DNA from: Aphis gossypii | Taxonomy: Eukaryota; Arthropoda; Insecta; Hemiptera; Aphididae | Assembly (NCBI RefSeq): GCF_020184175.1 | Contig: NC_065530.1 | Location: 2,418,001 to 2,482,000 of the forward strand | DNA: 64,000 nucleotides | Reading direction: 5' to 3' | In this document: in pieces, positions 52,073 to 64,000 of the stretch | Layout: every line of letters begins with the position of its first letter | Position numbering within the stretch: position 1 is the first letter of the stretch | The notes under the pieces: generated by a model | Told to the model about the DNA's origin: nothing | Seen by the model: the letters and a program-made list of their open reading frames with translations, nothing else | The model's database searches: none | Made by a program: the position numbers and the translations under genes

Positions 52073-52309
52073 TTACTGTTTTGAATGACAGCATACATTT
52101 TTAATTTCATCTTCCAGAGTGGGATATTTTTTCAAGAATTTAAATTGTACATAAAAATTCAATTTTTCTAGACACGTTTTGCAAGACTTGTGTGGAGTAT
52201 CTCGTAGTTCCGTTCCATAAAAAAAGGTACATATATGAACTAATAAATACTTTATACTTACCACTATATTGATAAGTACAGTTTTTTCGTTTTTTTTTTT
52301 TAGGTTCAA
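52073..52309 (-). pseudogene. Fragment of a cysteine-motif protein, probably mobile-element derived
   Basis: The minus frame of 78 codons has the core ELRDTPHKSCKTCLEKLN, with a CxxC pair after a PHK. I recall similar L-R-D-x-P-H-K-x-C-x-x-C segments in N-terminal cysteine-rich regions of repetitive uncharacterised proteins in aphids and other invertebrates. That is memory, not a search. The next expected Cys/His residues are missing or displaced, the frame ends soon after at ...VCCHSKQ, and the N-terminal part begins in a Lys run. A truncated or diverged copy is likely. A GTAAGT donor-like site near 52261 on this strand lacks a matching acceptor. Confidence 0.35.
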
Positions 52310-53530
52310 CGTAGTGTATTTGAATTGCTATATAAATTGCGTTCCATTTTTAATTTTTTATGTAAATTTCAGCATGAGAATATGAGTATATTTTATCCAT
52401 ACGCAAACTTCGGCCTAAATAAATTTTGTATTTATTTAAATATTGCGGCCTAAGTATATTTTATTCATATATAAATATTACATATAGGGTTATTATTGAA
52501 AAATCAATGTTTTCTTTCCCATTTTCAGACTTAGGACTGGAAATATGATTGTATTAATATTGTTATAGTTGAAAATATTGATTTTTCTGTTTATGTTGTT
52601 TACGGTTCAATAATTTGTTGTTATAAGTAACTGGTAAAAATTTGTATGAATATATTATGATAATTCCCGCACAAAATCTAAACGAAAATATATTTTTTAT
52701 TTTTGCAATAATTCTTTCATTTTTTTCTTATATATAATTTATGTATCTTTTTTCATCTTTTTTTTCCACTTTTTGTTCACTGACTTTTCAAACTAATATA
52801 CTATGTATCACTTAACATGGTTTTTTTTCAATATGTTCCGGTACGCAATTTATGTACGTTACAAAAATACCTGAGTCGCAATTGACACTCACTGAGAATC
52901 ACTGTAATCTTTTTTTGCGACGAAATTAATTTACCTATTCCTATACATTTAAAAGAAGATCCTTGATTTTAATATTATGTAGTGAGATATATTATTACGT
53001 AATATTTTAAATTACGATAAAAACATGAATGGATTTAGTTACCGATTCCTGCAGATTGATAAGCAATAATAAGCGAGTTTGTCGTTAATGTTCATTACAG
53101 TCAGTAAAAACTCGGCCTCTATACTATATAATTTATAATGTATATTTATTTATATTATAATAATGTAAAGGTTTAGTTTCACACTGTTTTGGATTTGCCA
53201 AGCTGATAATATAAGACGCTTGATTAGGTACAGTGTAATAAATATTATAATAGTATTAATAACAGAATATATCGTGTCCCACTGTTAATAATGTTTGTTA
53301 TTTATTTTTCTGTTCAGTTTTAGTTCTTTCACTATTTTTCGTAGCTGCAACAACTTACTTGTTTTCATGTGTTTATAATGATGGATATTATATTCTAAAA
53401 TATTAAAATTGAAAAATAAAAGCATAATAATTAAAAATAATTGTTGGTTAATAACCAATGGTTAAAAGTTATGTTTTTGAAAATGTTTGGTGAATAATAT
53501 AGAACTTTAAAAATGTATCGTGGATACGAT
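52310..53530. other. AT-rich spacer with a hairpin
   Basis: Apart from the inverted repeat at 52498-52587, nothing distinctive. Several near-copies of AGTATATTTTATYCATA lie around 52386 and 52454. Confidence 0.3.
52498..52587. repeat. Hairpin with 17-bp arms
   Basis: GAAAAATCAATGTTTTC (52498-52514) and GAAAATATTGATTTTTC (52571-52587) are inverted repeats with one mismatch and a 56-base loop. The arms are AT-rich, so folding would be weak. A small MITE relic is possible. Confidence 0.5.
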
Positions 53531-53553
53531 TAAAGCATATAACGTCAGTGGCA

Positions 53554-53612
53554 ATGTCAAGAAGATCACGACCACTACGCATCATTAGAAGCATTAATAA
53601 AAATGACACATT
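53554..53612 (+). other. Possible short first coding exon
   Basis: An ATG in a fair context (GGCAATGTC) opens MSRRSRPLRIIRSINKNDT. It ends at a consensus donor, GTAAGTAATT, starting at 53613, and the frame would meet TAA inside the donor if unspliced. A TCAGT initiator-like motif lies just upstream at 53545-53549, which would leave almost no 5' UTR. The peptide is basic and protein-like. No connecting exon is identified, so this may be chance. Confidence 0.17.
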
Positions 53613-55640
53613 GTAAGTAATTCTCTTCTCCGAAAAAGTATTAAAGTGCTATATGAAAGATCAGCCTAACTAATGCACTGACGTAAGAAAATATTATTGT
53701 CAGTGTTAAAAATATATATTAACAACAATTATTACTGCAGATGTCAGCTATAGGTATTTAATAATAATTCGTATCGATCACGACGGGAAAAAAGTATTGA
53801 AAATATCAAAGAACATTTGAATTGTTGTTTATTGTTTGTATTGACTAAAATACAAATGAAATGAACCATATTAAAAAAAATTTTTTTGAATTTTTAAGTA
53901 AAATTAAAAAAGTATACGTTGATGGCATACTTAAACATTATTGTAAAACATTCTTTTGCCAATTATTTACAGTTCACGGCCTTGTAAACAATTATTATGT
54001 GCTTTTAGGAATATTTTTTGTTAGAAAATAAACTAAAAATTACTCACACTGAAGCATTTAAAGTTATTGATTTCAAATGATGTTTTAAATTTAAAGTGTG
54101 TTAAAATTAAAAATATATATTGTCTTCGAAGTATCTATTTACAATTATTCAAAAATATAACTTAATATATTAATAAAAGGATACTGACTTACCTAAGAAA
54201 AATTGTTGAGACAAAAAATGCAAATCTTAAGCTAATCTATAGTACAGAAGTTAGCAAATATTTATCACATACATTTTTAGATAACCATTTTTGAGTTTAA
54301 AGGAAGTTGGTGATTTATTTTTCATTCAAGCTTTCAAAAATACAACCTGTTAATTCTAAAGTTATAGATTTAACTAAGTATTTAATCAAAGATTTTGTTA
54401 CAGAAAGATCATTATTTTCTCCATCAATATGGGTATAAAATATTTTGAGTTACAACAAACGACGAATGAGTGTGAGTCTTTTACAAAATTATAATAGTTT
54501 TTTTAAGAGCTCTAATTTGAATATTATTTATATATTTACTATGAGAATGTAGCAAACACTACCTCAACAATATTTTATTTATTGTAAATCAGATTAGAAA
54601 TTAATTTAAAATAAAATAACGAGGTGACAATTTGTAAAAATTTTACCAAAAACTTATTTTTGATTTATTCATATGATTTATGATTAAATTTATTTATTTT
54701 ATTAAATAATTAATTTTTTATTAGATTCGAGTTATTCAACGTCTATTTGCTTTTTTTTGTTTCATTCAACAGATAAATTGTTAATTATTATTTATTATTA
54801 AATTATTTGTTTTTAAATATTACTGATTAAAATGCCTGAATTGCGTTCGATTTTTTTTGGGCGACGCTAATTGTATTATATACAATATAGGTACATCGCA
54901 TATTTTTATTAATAATTTCAAATAATGAGAAAAACGTTAATAATTGTTAAAATAATGAGTATAAAATGTAACTGATAAACGAATCACTCTGTATTTGCTT
55001 ATGAACTCGGCAATCCGTCATAAAATATTATAATGTGTGTTGTACCTAAATTGTTTACAAACACGTATGTGATATATCTAATTACGATGGCATTATATTC
55101 ATATTGCTAAATTTATGCGTATTATAAATTTAAATAATAAATAAACATCGCATTACTATCGGCCGAGTTCTAAATAAATAACCGTAAAATTCTAGCGATT
55201 GTACCTAAGTGATGATATTTAATTATACTTTTTACTTGTTCGGAGTTAAAAATGTGTTCACTAATTGAAAGTTAAAAATGCACGAACATTTGCAGTCCGC
55301 TAAGGGGAATTCACAAGTAACGGGGTATTGCAGCAAATATTATAAGTATACTGCACCTTGTATAACATAAATAATTGATTTGTATATGTTCTTATACTCG
55401 ATTATTTTGTTTTACACGTCGGAGGTGAAACGGAAGAGAACTTTAAGTACTTTAATGAGATGCATTCTATGTTTTTTTTATTATGCTTGATGTGTACGAC
55501 GTCTTAAACGTCAAAGTGCACATGACATATGTTCGTATTTATGTATTATAAGCAATTTAATCAAACAAAAATTCATACCGAAAAATGAGCCGCGAGTCGT
55601 GACCTACATAATTCTCTTAAATATCGTTTCGACAGCTCTC

Positions 55641-55675
<35 letters not shown>

Positions 55676-58130
55676 CGTTTATGGTTTATCGGAATATAAT
55701 ACTTCTTTATTATTCTTTTTTTTTTTTTCATAACGTCTTGTTTTGGCAGACACATATTGATGCTTATAATAATATTATACCATATTATTGTTGTTCAATG
55801 TCAGGCTAAATCTGTTGAATTATGTTATAAAATTACTTAAAATGCAAAAATATTTAATTAAATGCCATTACACTAATATAGAGAATGCTCTTTAAAGCAA
55901 ATAAAACTTTGATGTAAATATGTTTGATTAAGAACTTATTTTTAAGTAGGTACAAAAGTAATATTATATAACCATGCGGTACGATGGTACCTGGTACATA
56001 GCATAGGAAATACAAATATTTTCGGTTATTAGACGATATTTTGTTTTGAAACCAAACAATAATACATATGCATTTCTTAAACATCCGATCTCGAAATTTA
56101 TCAACACATAATGTTTACGCTATTATATGACAGACTATCGAAAACATTGAGTAAACCATGTTGTTAGTTTCTGACTAAAAACATTTCTTCACAGTCATTT
56201 TTTTTTAATACATAAATCATTACACATACAATCGAGAATTTTTATATATAGATACTCCAGAACAACTGATATTTCAAGAGCGTTTTAAAATAATATATTA
56301 TAGGTATTTTGTAGTTTTAAAACGTACACGTCGTCTATATAGCAAAAATATGTATTGTATATTTGTATTCAATAAACATATAATACGTATACAGTATTCT
56401 CTGAGTCAAAAAGTTGTTAATACAGGTATAATATTATGTATTGGTTATTATGTTTATAAAAAAAATTTTTAAAAAATTTAAAATAATTTTATCGTTTTAT
56501 AACTTTTAATTATTAACAACCTTGTGATAAAAAAAAGTTGGGTTAAAAATTTAGAAAATCGTTCTATTTTTATTAATATCAAACATTATAAAAATTTAAA
56601 TTGTAATTATACAGATAATTGGTTTTTATAAACATATCATAAATGTGGTTCATAAATCATTATTATTTAAATATCGTATAAATATTAAACATGCACATTA
56701 TTAACATTAGAAGCATGTTATGTACATTATACAAGCCTGATCAACATATTTACGATTTCATGTTAATTTCACTAATAGTTTAAAAAGTTGTGTTTTAATT
56801 TATTCATACCAGTGTATAAATAATATATTACAAATCTACATAATAATATGTCTATAATATAGACGCAACGTAATTTTAACTGTGTAAACAGTGTAAGGGG
56901 TTACTTATTGATAACAACATATACTTTTAGGTATAATTTATACCTATCTTAGTCTTTGAACAGGCAAAATTAACACAACATTATAGTATCCCCTCAATGT
57001 TTGTTGGTTAGCGTGATTACATAAGATATAATTAACATGATATAAATTATATTTATCTCATCATATGTTTATTAATAACATTTGTATTACTTTTGCAGCT
57101 ACATAGTTAAATCTTTGCACACTACCATTGTGGATAAGAAACATTATTGGTAAGTCGTAGGTAGAACTGTTTGTCGGGTTTTGACAGGTACCACTTCCCA
57201 ACGTATTTTCAAACGTAATATTTTCCTTTCATATAGATTCAATACATCATATTTAAACTTATACATAAATATGTACAATGTATCGACAAAAATAACAATT
57301 ATTTAATTAAAATGTTTAATGTATTTCATAATATTGTATAGAAATATAGAATAGTTATTAGATTTATCGTATTGTTTTAAATTGATATAATAATATAATA
57401 CAATTAATACGAGTTGGTCATATATTGAGTAAAATTATAATAATTTGTCGAGTAAAATGAAATAAATGACTAAACCATATTGCATTATTATTTCAAATAT
57501 TATATTTTCTAATAACAATTATTGTAGTAAATCACGAATCATTGTATTATAGAAATGTCGTGCACCTTAATATTGTTTTTGTCCATGTAATGAGACTTTA
57601 CATCTGCTTTTGAGATTTTCACAAACTGTCAATTGTCATTTTGTTTAAATATTTCACTACGATTTAATTTGATAACAATGGAACAACTTTACACTAATCT
57701 GCGCGTGATTTTCCGGTTTTAATGAATTTCAGAAATAACAAACTGTGTTGACGGTTATTTAACGACGATCGAAATAGTAATTAGAGAAATACGTTTTTAT
57801 AACGACACAATAATTTAATAAAGGTCTTAAAATCACAAGTAATAGTGTGGGCAGTTGTGTTTTAGTGCGTTTTTCTATAGCTACATCATAGCCGGTGCAC
57901 AAGATTCACTCATTAAAATCGAATTCTCCAGACTAATAAATGTTTTTTTCTCTTAGCTGATTATTACATAACATTCTATAATTTTATAATCGTCTATTTG
58001 CAATAAACTATTTTTCTGTTTTCAAGAGACATGACATGAAGTAATTAGGAAATAATATTTAAGAGGACTCCATTTCATATTACTGTTTTTTGGAGCAAAA
58101 ATTATACCTACTTATAAGCGTTTCAATTTA
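53613..58130. other. AT-rich spacer without supported genes
   Basis: Includes the TAA repeat at 55645-55671, and TTTTGGGCGACGC at 54855-54867, which is also present at 30365-30377. The minus frame 55854-56084 contains VWFQNK by chance. Confidence 0.3.
55645..55671. repeat. (TAA)n microsatellite
   Basis: About nine perfect AAT/TAA units. Confidence 0.9.
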
Positions 58131-58131
58131 G

Positions 58132-58350
58132 GTACTGACTTATTGAGCTTTACTCCAATAATACATAATTTTGAAAATATATTTGAATTTATTATGAAGT
58201 CTTGTTTGAATCATTCAAGTCAGAATTTAAAACATAGTTATAAACTAATTTTAAAACTAATATCCAATGAAATTTCTATAAATACAATATTTTTTTCTCT
58301 AAATTTCTATCTCGACTTTTTTCTAATTAAGAATAATATATTACAACAAG
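58132..58350 (+). CDS. Candidate internal exon of an unrecognised protein
   Basis: A frame runs from an acceptor (TTTCAATTTAG ending at 58131) to a donor-like CAAG/GTTTGT at 58350/58351. It is 219 bases, entered after two bases of a codon and left after one. The translation begins TDLLSFTPIIHNFENIFEFI and continues with alternating polar and apolar residues (KSCLNHSSQNLKHSYKLILK, then LISNEISINTIFFSLNFYLD). The periodicity suggests stacked amphipathic helices, as in HEAT/armadillo-like proteins. Unlike other frames here it lacks Lys/Asn/Ile runs. The donor is weak and no neighbouring exon was found, so a decayed gene fragment or chance remain possible. Confidence 0.3.
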
Positions 58351-60840
58351 GTTTGTAAATTTGATAAAGTCAACTTAACAAAAAAATTCAATCTATTTAC
58401 AAAATTATTATCTGAGTAAAACTCAATTCAGTGAGTTGAATGCTTATTATAGGTTTATTTTTATCTAAAAAACAGTAGTGTAGAATCTCTCCCGCGCAAA
58501 TATCACGTCGAAGATTATATTTGCGATTTTACGCCCCTCCTTTGGTGTTTTACTTTTGATGTCACCTACCAGTAACGTCCATTATTTTTTCTAGTCACAA
58601 TTTTAACCTTTAAATTATTACCACTTTATATACAAAGCTACTTTTCGTCCTCATCATCATGTCAGTATTTTTATGTTTTAGATAAACCGGTTTTGATACT
58701 TAGCTATTTTCTGTTTATTCTCTCTTTCTTATGCACTTTATTTTAATGAATTGTGTTAATTCTCTTTTATAAGTGTATTTTATAACTAACACTACTATCA
58801 AAATAAATATCTATACTTACTGGTATTTCATTAGTAATAACAAAAGAACAATGGACTTAATTCTAAAAGAAATTCAAGTATATAGGGTAGAAACATAACT
58901 AGAGTAGTGTGTATAATGATGATGATATCTGTGTGCGAATTATGGCATGTCACATCATTTATACCTCATATCTTCATACAAAAAAATTTTGATTAAAACA
59001 TGTACAAATAAGAAAAAAATTTAAAATATTGGTATTATGTTCAGTAAAGTAGAATTAAACCGAAAAATATGATATTTATGAATATTTCCGGAATTAATAG
59101 AAACTACGCATGTATAATGTACGTACAAGTATTTATACATTTAAAGTTAAAGTTCGTAGATTTAAATGATTTAATATAATAGATATAAAATAATAACTCG
59201 TTAATCGCACATGACAATAATAATTTATTGTATTGTACCAAACAACTACCAATATAAATTAATAATATAATGACACATGTATGTGCGTGCTGTATTGCTG
59301 TGCGTACGATGTAAGGGAATACTCGCCGAATATATTTTCTCTGCGTTAAAACATGTTTTCGTTTCATAAAAACAATTATTATTGAAAAAAATAATGATGA
59401 TAATACAATTTTGTTAAAAACAAAGTAATTTACCAACGTCATGATTTACAAGGACCTTGAAACATCAGATTTATACAATAATTAGGTATACGATACCAAC
59501 TACATTCATTTATTACGATGTGAACTATTTGAAAAATATTGCAGGCATCGAGTTTAGAAAGAAATTTTCTTTTGGGATGAGTGGGTGGGTAGTATTTTGG
59601 TTTATAGATACAAAATTAAATAATATTATTAGCCATCGTATTAAAATGAATAATTATTATACGTATAAATTCGACTCGGCGTGGGGATCTTTCCCCTCGT
59701 ATCATATTCACAGAAACGGATCTAAGTATTTTTTTAATTACGCATTCAACACTGTCAACCTTGTTCAGCGTAATAGCTATATTGTGATTATTATTCGGTT
59801 GAATGTATATAATATATACATATATATTTTTAAATTTAATTAAGATATATAATTTATATCTTAAGTGGTATGGTATATAGTTACAGTAAAAAATGATCAA
59901 TTTATAAACATTAAATTCTAAAACATATTTTGTGGCATAACTTCTAATTGGACACATCAGATACTTTCTCTATTATGTTCTTATTGCACGTAAATATCAA
60001 TACCTCTGATAAGTGGGAATTTTAAATATACAGGGTAAATTCAAATCTAAGAAACTCGTTTTTGGTCAAATTGTGTGGTTTAAAAATTTAGCAAAATTGT
60101 GCTCTTAAGCCTAGTTGTAGATTTCAACACTTAATTTTTTACGAACCCATCTAATTTCCTATTAGATAGGTACCTATTTTTATAGTACTATAAGTACTGC
60201 TTATTTTTTTATGATTCTTTTTCTTTTAAAAAAGTATTTTAATTTGTTCATGTTGGTATAATTAGAGTTTTTTGTAAAAATTTTCTATATTTTTCAGATA
60301 TTGTTTTTGTATTTATTATTTATAAATATTAAAATTTAAGAACCAGATTTTAATAGTTTAGTTCTATGATCAAAATATTAGAAAAAATATGATAGAGGAT
60401 TTTTCAAACTAAAAAAAAACATAATGAGATACAAAATTAGTATTCTATAAGCAAAATAATTCACCTTGTACACCTATATAATATAATATTAAATTTCGAT
60501 ATAACAAGAATCGTGCAACAATTTTATAAGAGTGAAACATAAAATTAATATAGAAATATGTTTAGATTAGTAAAAATATCTATTATTTTTACAGTTTTGG
60601 CTAACAGTGTTATCAATTTGGTGTTGAATCAGTTTATTTTTGGCATATAAATGTGATATTTTAAATTAGATATTATATATAACTCATAAAAAAAATATTC
60701 AATAATATTAATACGGTGTATAATAAAATGTATAATGTATATTTATTACCAGAACCTATCGTGTACACAGTATTTGCTCACAGATCATTAGAATAAGGGT
60801 TGTATTTTCCAGATAATAATTTCTTCGCGGTTTAGATGAA
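58351..60840. other. AT-rich spacer
   Basis: The plus frame 59457-59843 (128 codons from TTG) and the minus frame 59616-59957 (113 codons) cover the same bases. They are rich in Ile, Tyr and Asn and have no motif. I treat both as chance. Confidence 0.3.
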
Positions 60841-61020
60841 GTTGAGCGCTACCGATATCACAATCCTATTGGGGGTACCTCCAATCAAGTCTTTTCAAAC
60901 CAATTCCTATTTTAGCACCACGGATTAAACGATCGTAATGGCAGATTTACTTTTTCAATTGTTCCTCACAATGTTTAGGGTCTCGTCTGTACTTTACTTT
61001 ATTGTATCTTGTTTTCATAT
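60800..61020 (-). pseudogene. Weak decayed coding-like patch
   Basis: On the minus strand one frame gives DPKHCEEQLKK, then a stop. A second frame gives IRGAKIGIGLKRLDWRYPQ, and a third gives GGTPNRIVISVALNF and KKLLSGKYNPYSNDL across further stops. On the plus strand an ATG at 60836 opens MKLSATDITILLGVPPIKSF, ending at 30 codons. Base composition is more GC-balanced than the flanks. This may be an old gene or mobile-element fragment with several frameshifts. No family is recognised. Confidence 0.15.
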
Positions 61021-64000
61021 TTAAACACAATTTCATTTGTAGTTTCCGGTCATTAAAGGTCATGTATTATTATAAAGATAATTATATAATTTGCCTAAAA
61101 CATACGATGCTGCCAAAGTGGAAGTTATAGTATAGTGATTCGTGGTTCTCATCTCAGTTGTAATACTACAAGAAACAATAAGGTAATAATTTCACTGTAA
61201 TAAAATACTTTACTTTATTTTATAGTTGTTGATTAAATTTCTGATAATAGTACAAGTGCCTATTTTATAGATTATATACTCAAATATATTTATAGTAGTT
61301 AGTTCATCCTTAATTTTTTATTTCAAGTGATATATTTTAAATTGAATATTAACCATAGATACCATTAAGATACATAATTATCATATTATATAAGTTACTA
61401 CTGTTATTACATTAAGATAGGAACGATTTAAAAATCAAATTTTGGTATTGGTTTTAGTGTTTCATCGATAAAAATAGTAACTAGTGAAAAACAAAAAGTA
61501 AAATATAAACTGTTACAAATTATTGCATGCAACTAGAATTTAACATAAAGGAAATTTAAAAAAATTAATCAATGACGAATGCCTACTTTTAAAATACAAA
61601 CGCTAAATACGATACCATAAGTGCGTGAATATTATAATAAGTTATTACGTAATTATAGTATTATGTTATATGACGCAAGTATAAATCTACGATGTTTTTA
61701 TCTTGAATGTAGGTATTACCACTGCTACATTTCGTTTCGACAAAATAGTATAATTATACCCTTGTGGCCCTGAGTGTAATGTAAAATTTTACTCATATTT
61801 TATTTTATTGAAGCTTGTACCAAAACCATATTGGTTTATAAATTATAAACGAATATAATTCTATATACCTAACTAATTATATTATAGAATCCTTGTCAAT
61901 TTTAATTCATTATTATTATTATAAACTATATCTATAATGTCTTAATATTTTTCACTAGGAATACTTATTAGTATAAAGTACGTGATACTAATTAATGAAT
62001 AATAACAATAATTTATATTAATTAACAATATCGTATATAATTAAGAGTTCGAGGCTATGTTTGGTCAGAGATCTCTATGACGGTTTTTTTTTGTATTTTT
62101 ATAATAATGAACAGAAAAAAATACCAAACAGTGTTGATGGCAGTATTGTATGAAAATACAACTATTAATGATTACCATAACATTACGTATAATACGTGTT
62201 TATATATAGCAGGTAGTATAAAATACACATTTTATGGTTAAACAATCTGTACGAGTTGTTTCAAGGACAATAATATTATAACATAACGATTAACGAGTTA
62301 CGTTTGTATTATTATACGGTATAAAGCACAAGAGCTTGATATAAGATGGATACATTATTGGATCTAAAAATGTAAAAAATAATGCTACACAATAGATTTC
62401 AATGATTGTCGGAATCGAAATTTTGATATTATTATTACGCATGAATATTGTCCTAAATAAATATCTCGTAATGCACGAGTATATCATCATTTTTTTCACG
62501 ATTAATGAAACATTGAACCAATTGTTTGGATAGTTATTAAAAACCGTTAACAAACAAATAAAAATTATATTATATTTGCATCCAAAGTGCATCTTATTAC
62601 GTACAAAACAATAATAATTGAACGTCGTGTTCATATTATAATATTACATAGATGCACTTCTATGCAGATATGTATAAATACCTAGATCGTGCAGTACATA
62701 GAAAAGTATTGAAGTGAGTTATGTTTCATATTATAATGTAATATATGAAAAAACAACCACGTACAGTTCGATGATAGCCACACACTTAAATTTGAACAAT
62801 TGATGATTTAAAAATATATAATATGTATATAGGTACTTATGCAATTTATAAAGTAAAATAAATAATATTATTTTTATGCATTAAACAATAACGACATGCA
62901 TTAACGGTTCTTAGTGAATTTAAAATCAACAACAACGCTAGGACCTTAACTCAATATTATTTAATCTCGATGGTAGTAAAATGGTTAACAATAACAATAA
63001 TAATATGTAAGTACAGGTGTGTATGTGTGTAATTTGTAAGCAAACTAAATTGCCAATATTGAATATTTGTATGAATTGCGACTAAGAACACGAATTAAAA
63101 TATTTACAACTGTCAACTCAATGTAATAGCGTTGTCCTCGACCTCCATACATTTTAGATCTCGTTCCAGTGAGTAGGTATGAAAAATTAAAGTACTTCTT
63201 AAGTGGGTACTCCACTGTATACATAAATAATAAATAATGAATAATAATATTATTATAGTAAATTAATAAACACGTTTCTTTGTATTTGCATAGTCATTCG
63301 AATGTCTTATAGGTACCTATGGCATTATAATTCATATATTAATACAATACTGTTATCTATTTGTTTTACGTTTATTAAATAATATTGTATTTTTTAATTT
63401 CACCCACCCTCCACTCATAGTCACTCATTATTAATGCGTATTTAATCAACAATAAATATAATATTATAACTGACATATAGTAGTTAATATTATTATAATT
63501 ATTATTATTATTATTAAGCTGATAATGAATAATATATGATAATAAATAATAAAATATAAATTAACTTCCTTGATACGTAGTATCACGCAAAATTATAAAT
63601 TATCAAATACTTACTTTCCAATAGTAAAAAATTTAAACATTTCAATTCTCCAATATAACAATTTTCCATTAAACAATATTTGTACCTATTGAAACTCTAA
63701 TTTGGCTTTGCATTTTTGATGATTGCTTTTTGATATTTTTGAATTGGAAGAACTCATACAAAACCTGAACACAATATATAAATACAATTTAAAAAAACAC
63801 CAAAACTAGCAACAAAAAATAACACTCACAATTATTATTTAAATCTGGACATGGTTAATTAACTAATTCTGTATTTACCTTTGAGGTTTTAACACTTCCT
63901 TCCAGAAAAAAGGTGAACCGAATTATTTAATATTTTTTCATGACATTTTTATTTAATTAGGTACTCATTATGTGGTATAATATAATATTTAATTATATTG
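61021..64000. other. AT-rich spacer to the window end
   Basis: No supported gene. An AAAGGTCA motif, a nuclear-receptor half-site type, lies near 61055 and also near 41736. A TTA/ATT repeat lies at 63499-63515. The minus frame 62290-62634 (114 codons) has an Ile/Tyr/Asn-rich chance composition. Confidence 0.3.
63499..63515. repeat. (ATT)n microsatellite
   Basis: Five to six ATT units. Confidence 0.8.

Noticed and set aside
56020..56065. VWFQNK on the minus strand, resembling homeodomain helix 3
   Set aside because: The surrounding residues (CICII before, ISSNNRKYLYF after) do not fit a homeodomain, helices 1 and 2 are absent, and the frame is a 76-codon AT-rich chance frame.
59457..59957. 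128-codon plus frame and 113-codon minus frame
   Set aside because: They overlap on opposite strands, are Ile/Tyr/Asn-rich and lack motifs. In DNA this AT-rich, one or two frames of this length are expected by chance across six frames of 64 kb.
1..64000. tRNA, rRNA, snRNA or known miRNA genes, and CRISPR arrays
   Set aside because: I looked for tRNA A/B boxes, snRNA cores, seed sequences of common insect miRNAs and regularly spaced repeats, and found none that hold up.

Overview
The window looks like AT-rich, gene-poor nuclear DNA of a sternorrhynchan insect, most likely an aphid. The signs are pervasive TATTATAATATTAT-type tracts, dispersed TAGGTACCTA motifs, poly-A/T runs, AT and TTA/TAA microsatellites, and short GC/CpG-richer islands in an AT sea. 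The species call is pattern recognition, not a database match. There is no bacterial-type gene packing, no operon, no ribosome-binding-site pattern and no CRISPR array. Nearly all open frames are short, and many are open on both strands over the same bases, as expected by chance in such DNA.

Layout. Bases 3-254 hold the best protein-coding candidate: the C-terminal end of a membrane protein whose upstream exons lie outside the window. After that come about 60 kb without a confidently recognisable gene. Ten or so GC/CpG-richer islands (about 0.8-1.0, 2.5-2.7, 6.8-7.7, 14.0-14.4, 21.5-21.7, 23.3-24.2, 28.0-28.6, 33.7-33.9, 36.9-37.2, 43.1-44.4 and 46.7-47.3 kb) are the places where promoters, untranslated first exons or enhancers would be expected. 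Only weak exon-like segments can be pointed to, at 12.15, 53.55, 58.13 and possibly 34.3 kb. The window therefore reads as intergenic DNA or a very long intron.

Mobile DNA is the clearest content. A complete 177-bp non-autonomous hAT element lies at 16283-16459, with perfect 15-bp terminal inverted repeats and a perfect 8-bp target duplication. Two related foldback (inverted-arm) elements lie at about 3.12-3.61 and 8.69-9.25 kb. A 1.2-kb repeat with inverted ends lies at 32125-33344; the sequence beyond its right end recurs near 51.8 kb. A 367-bp inverted-end element lies at 37958-38324. Decayed coding sequence is seen at 10.6-10.8, 35.5-36.2, 44.5-45.1, 52.1-52.3 and 60.8-61.0 kb. Those at 52.1 and 44.5 kb look transposon-derived. 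The one at 35.5 kb is a GC-rich relic of unknown origin.

No coordinated gene system is visible. The most useful leads are the shared ancestry of the two foldback elements, the intact hAT element with an internal perfect palindrome, the GC-rich coding relic at 35.5-36.2 kb, and the exon-like segment at 58.13 kb.
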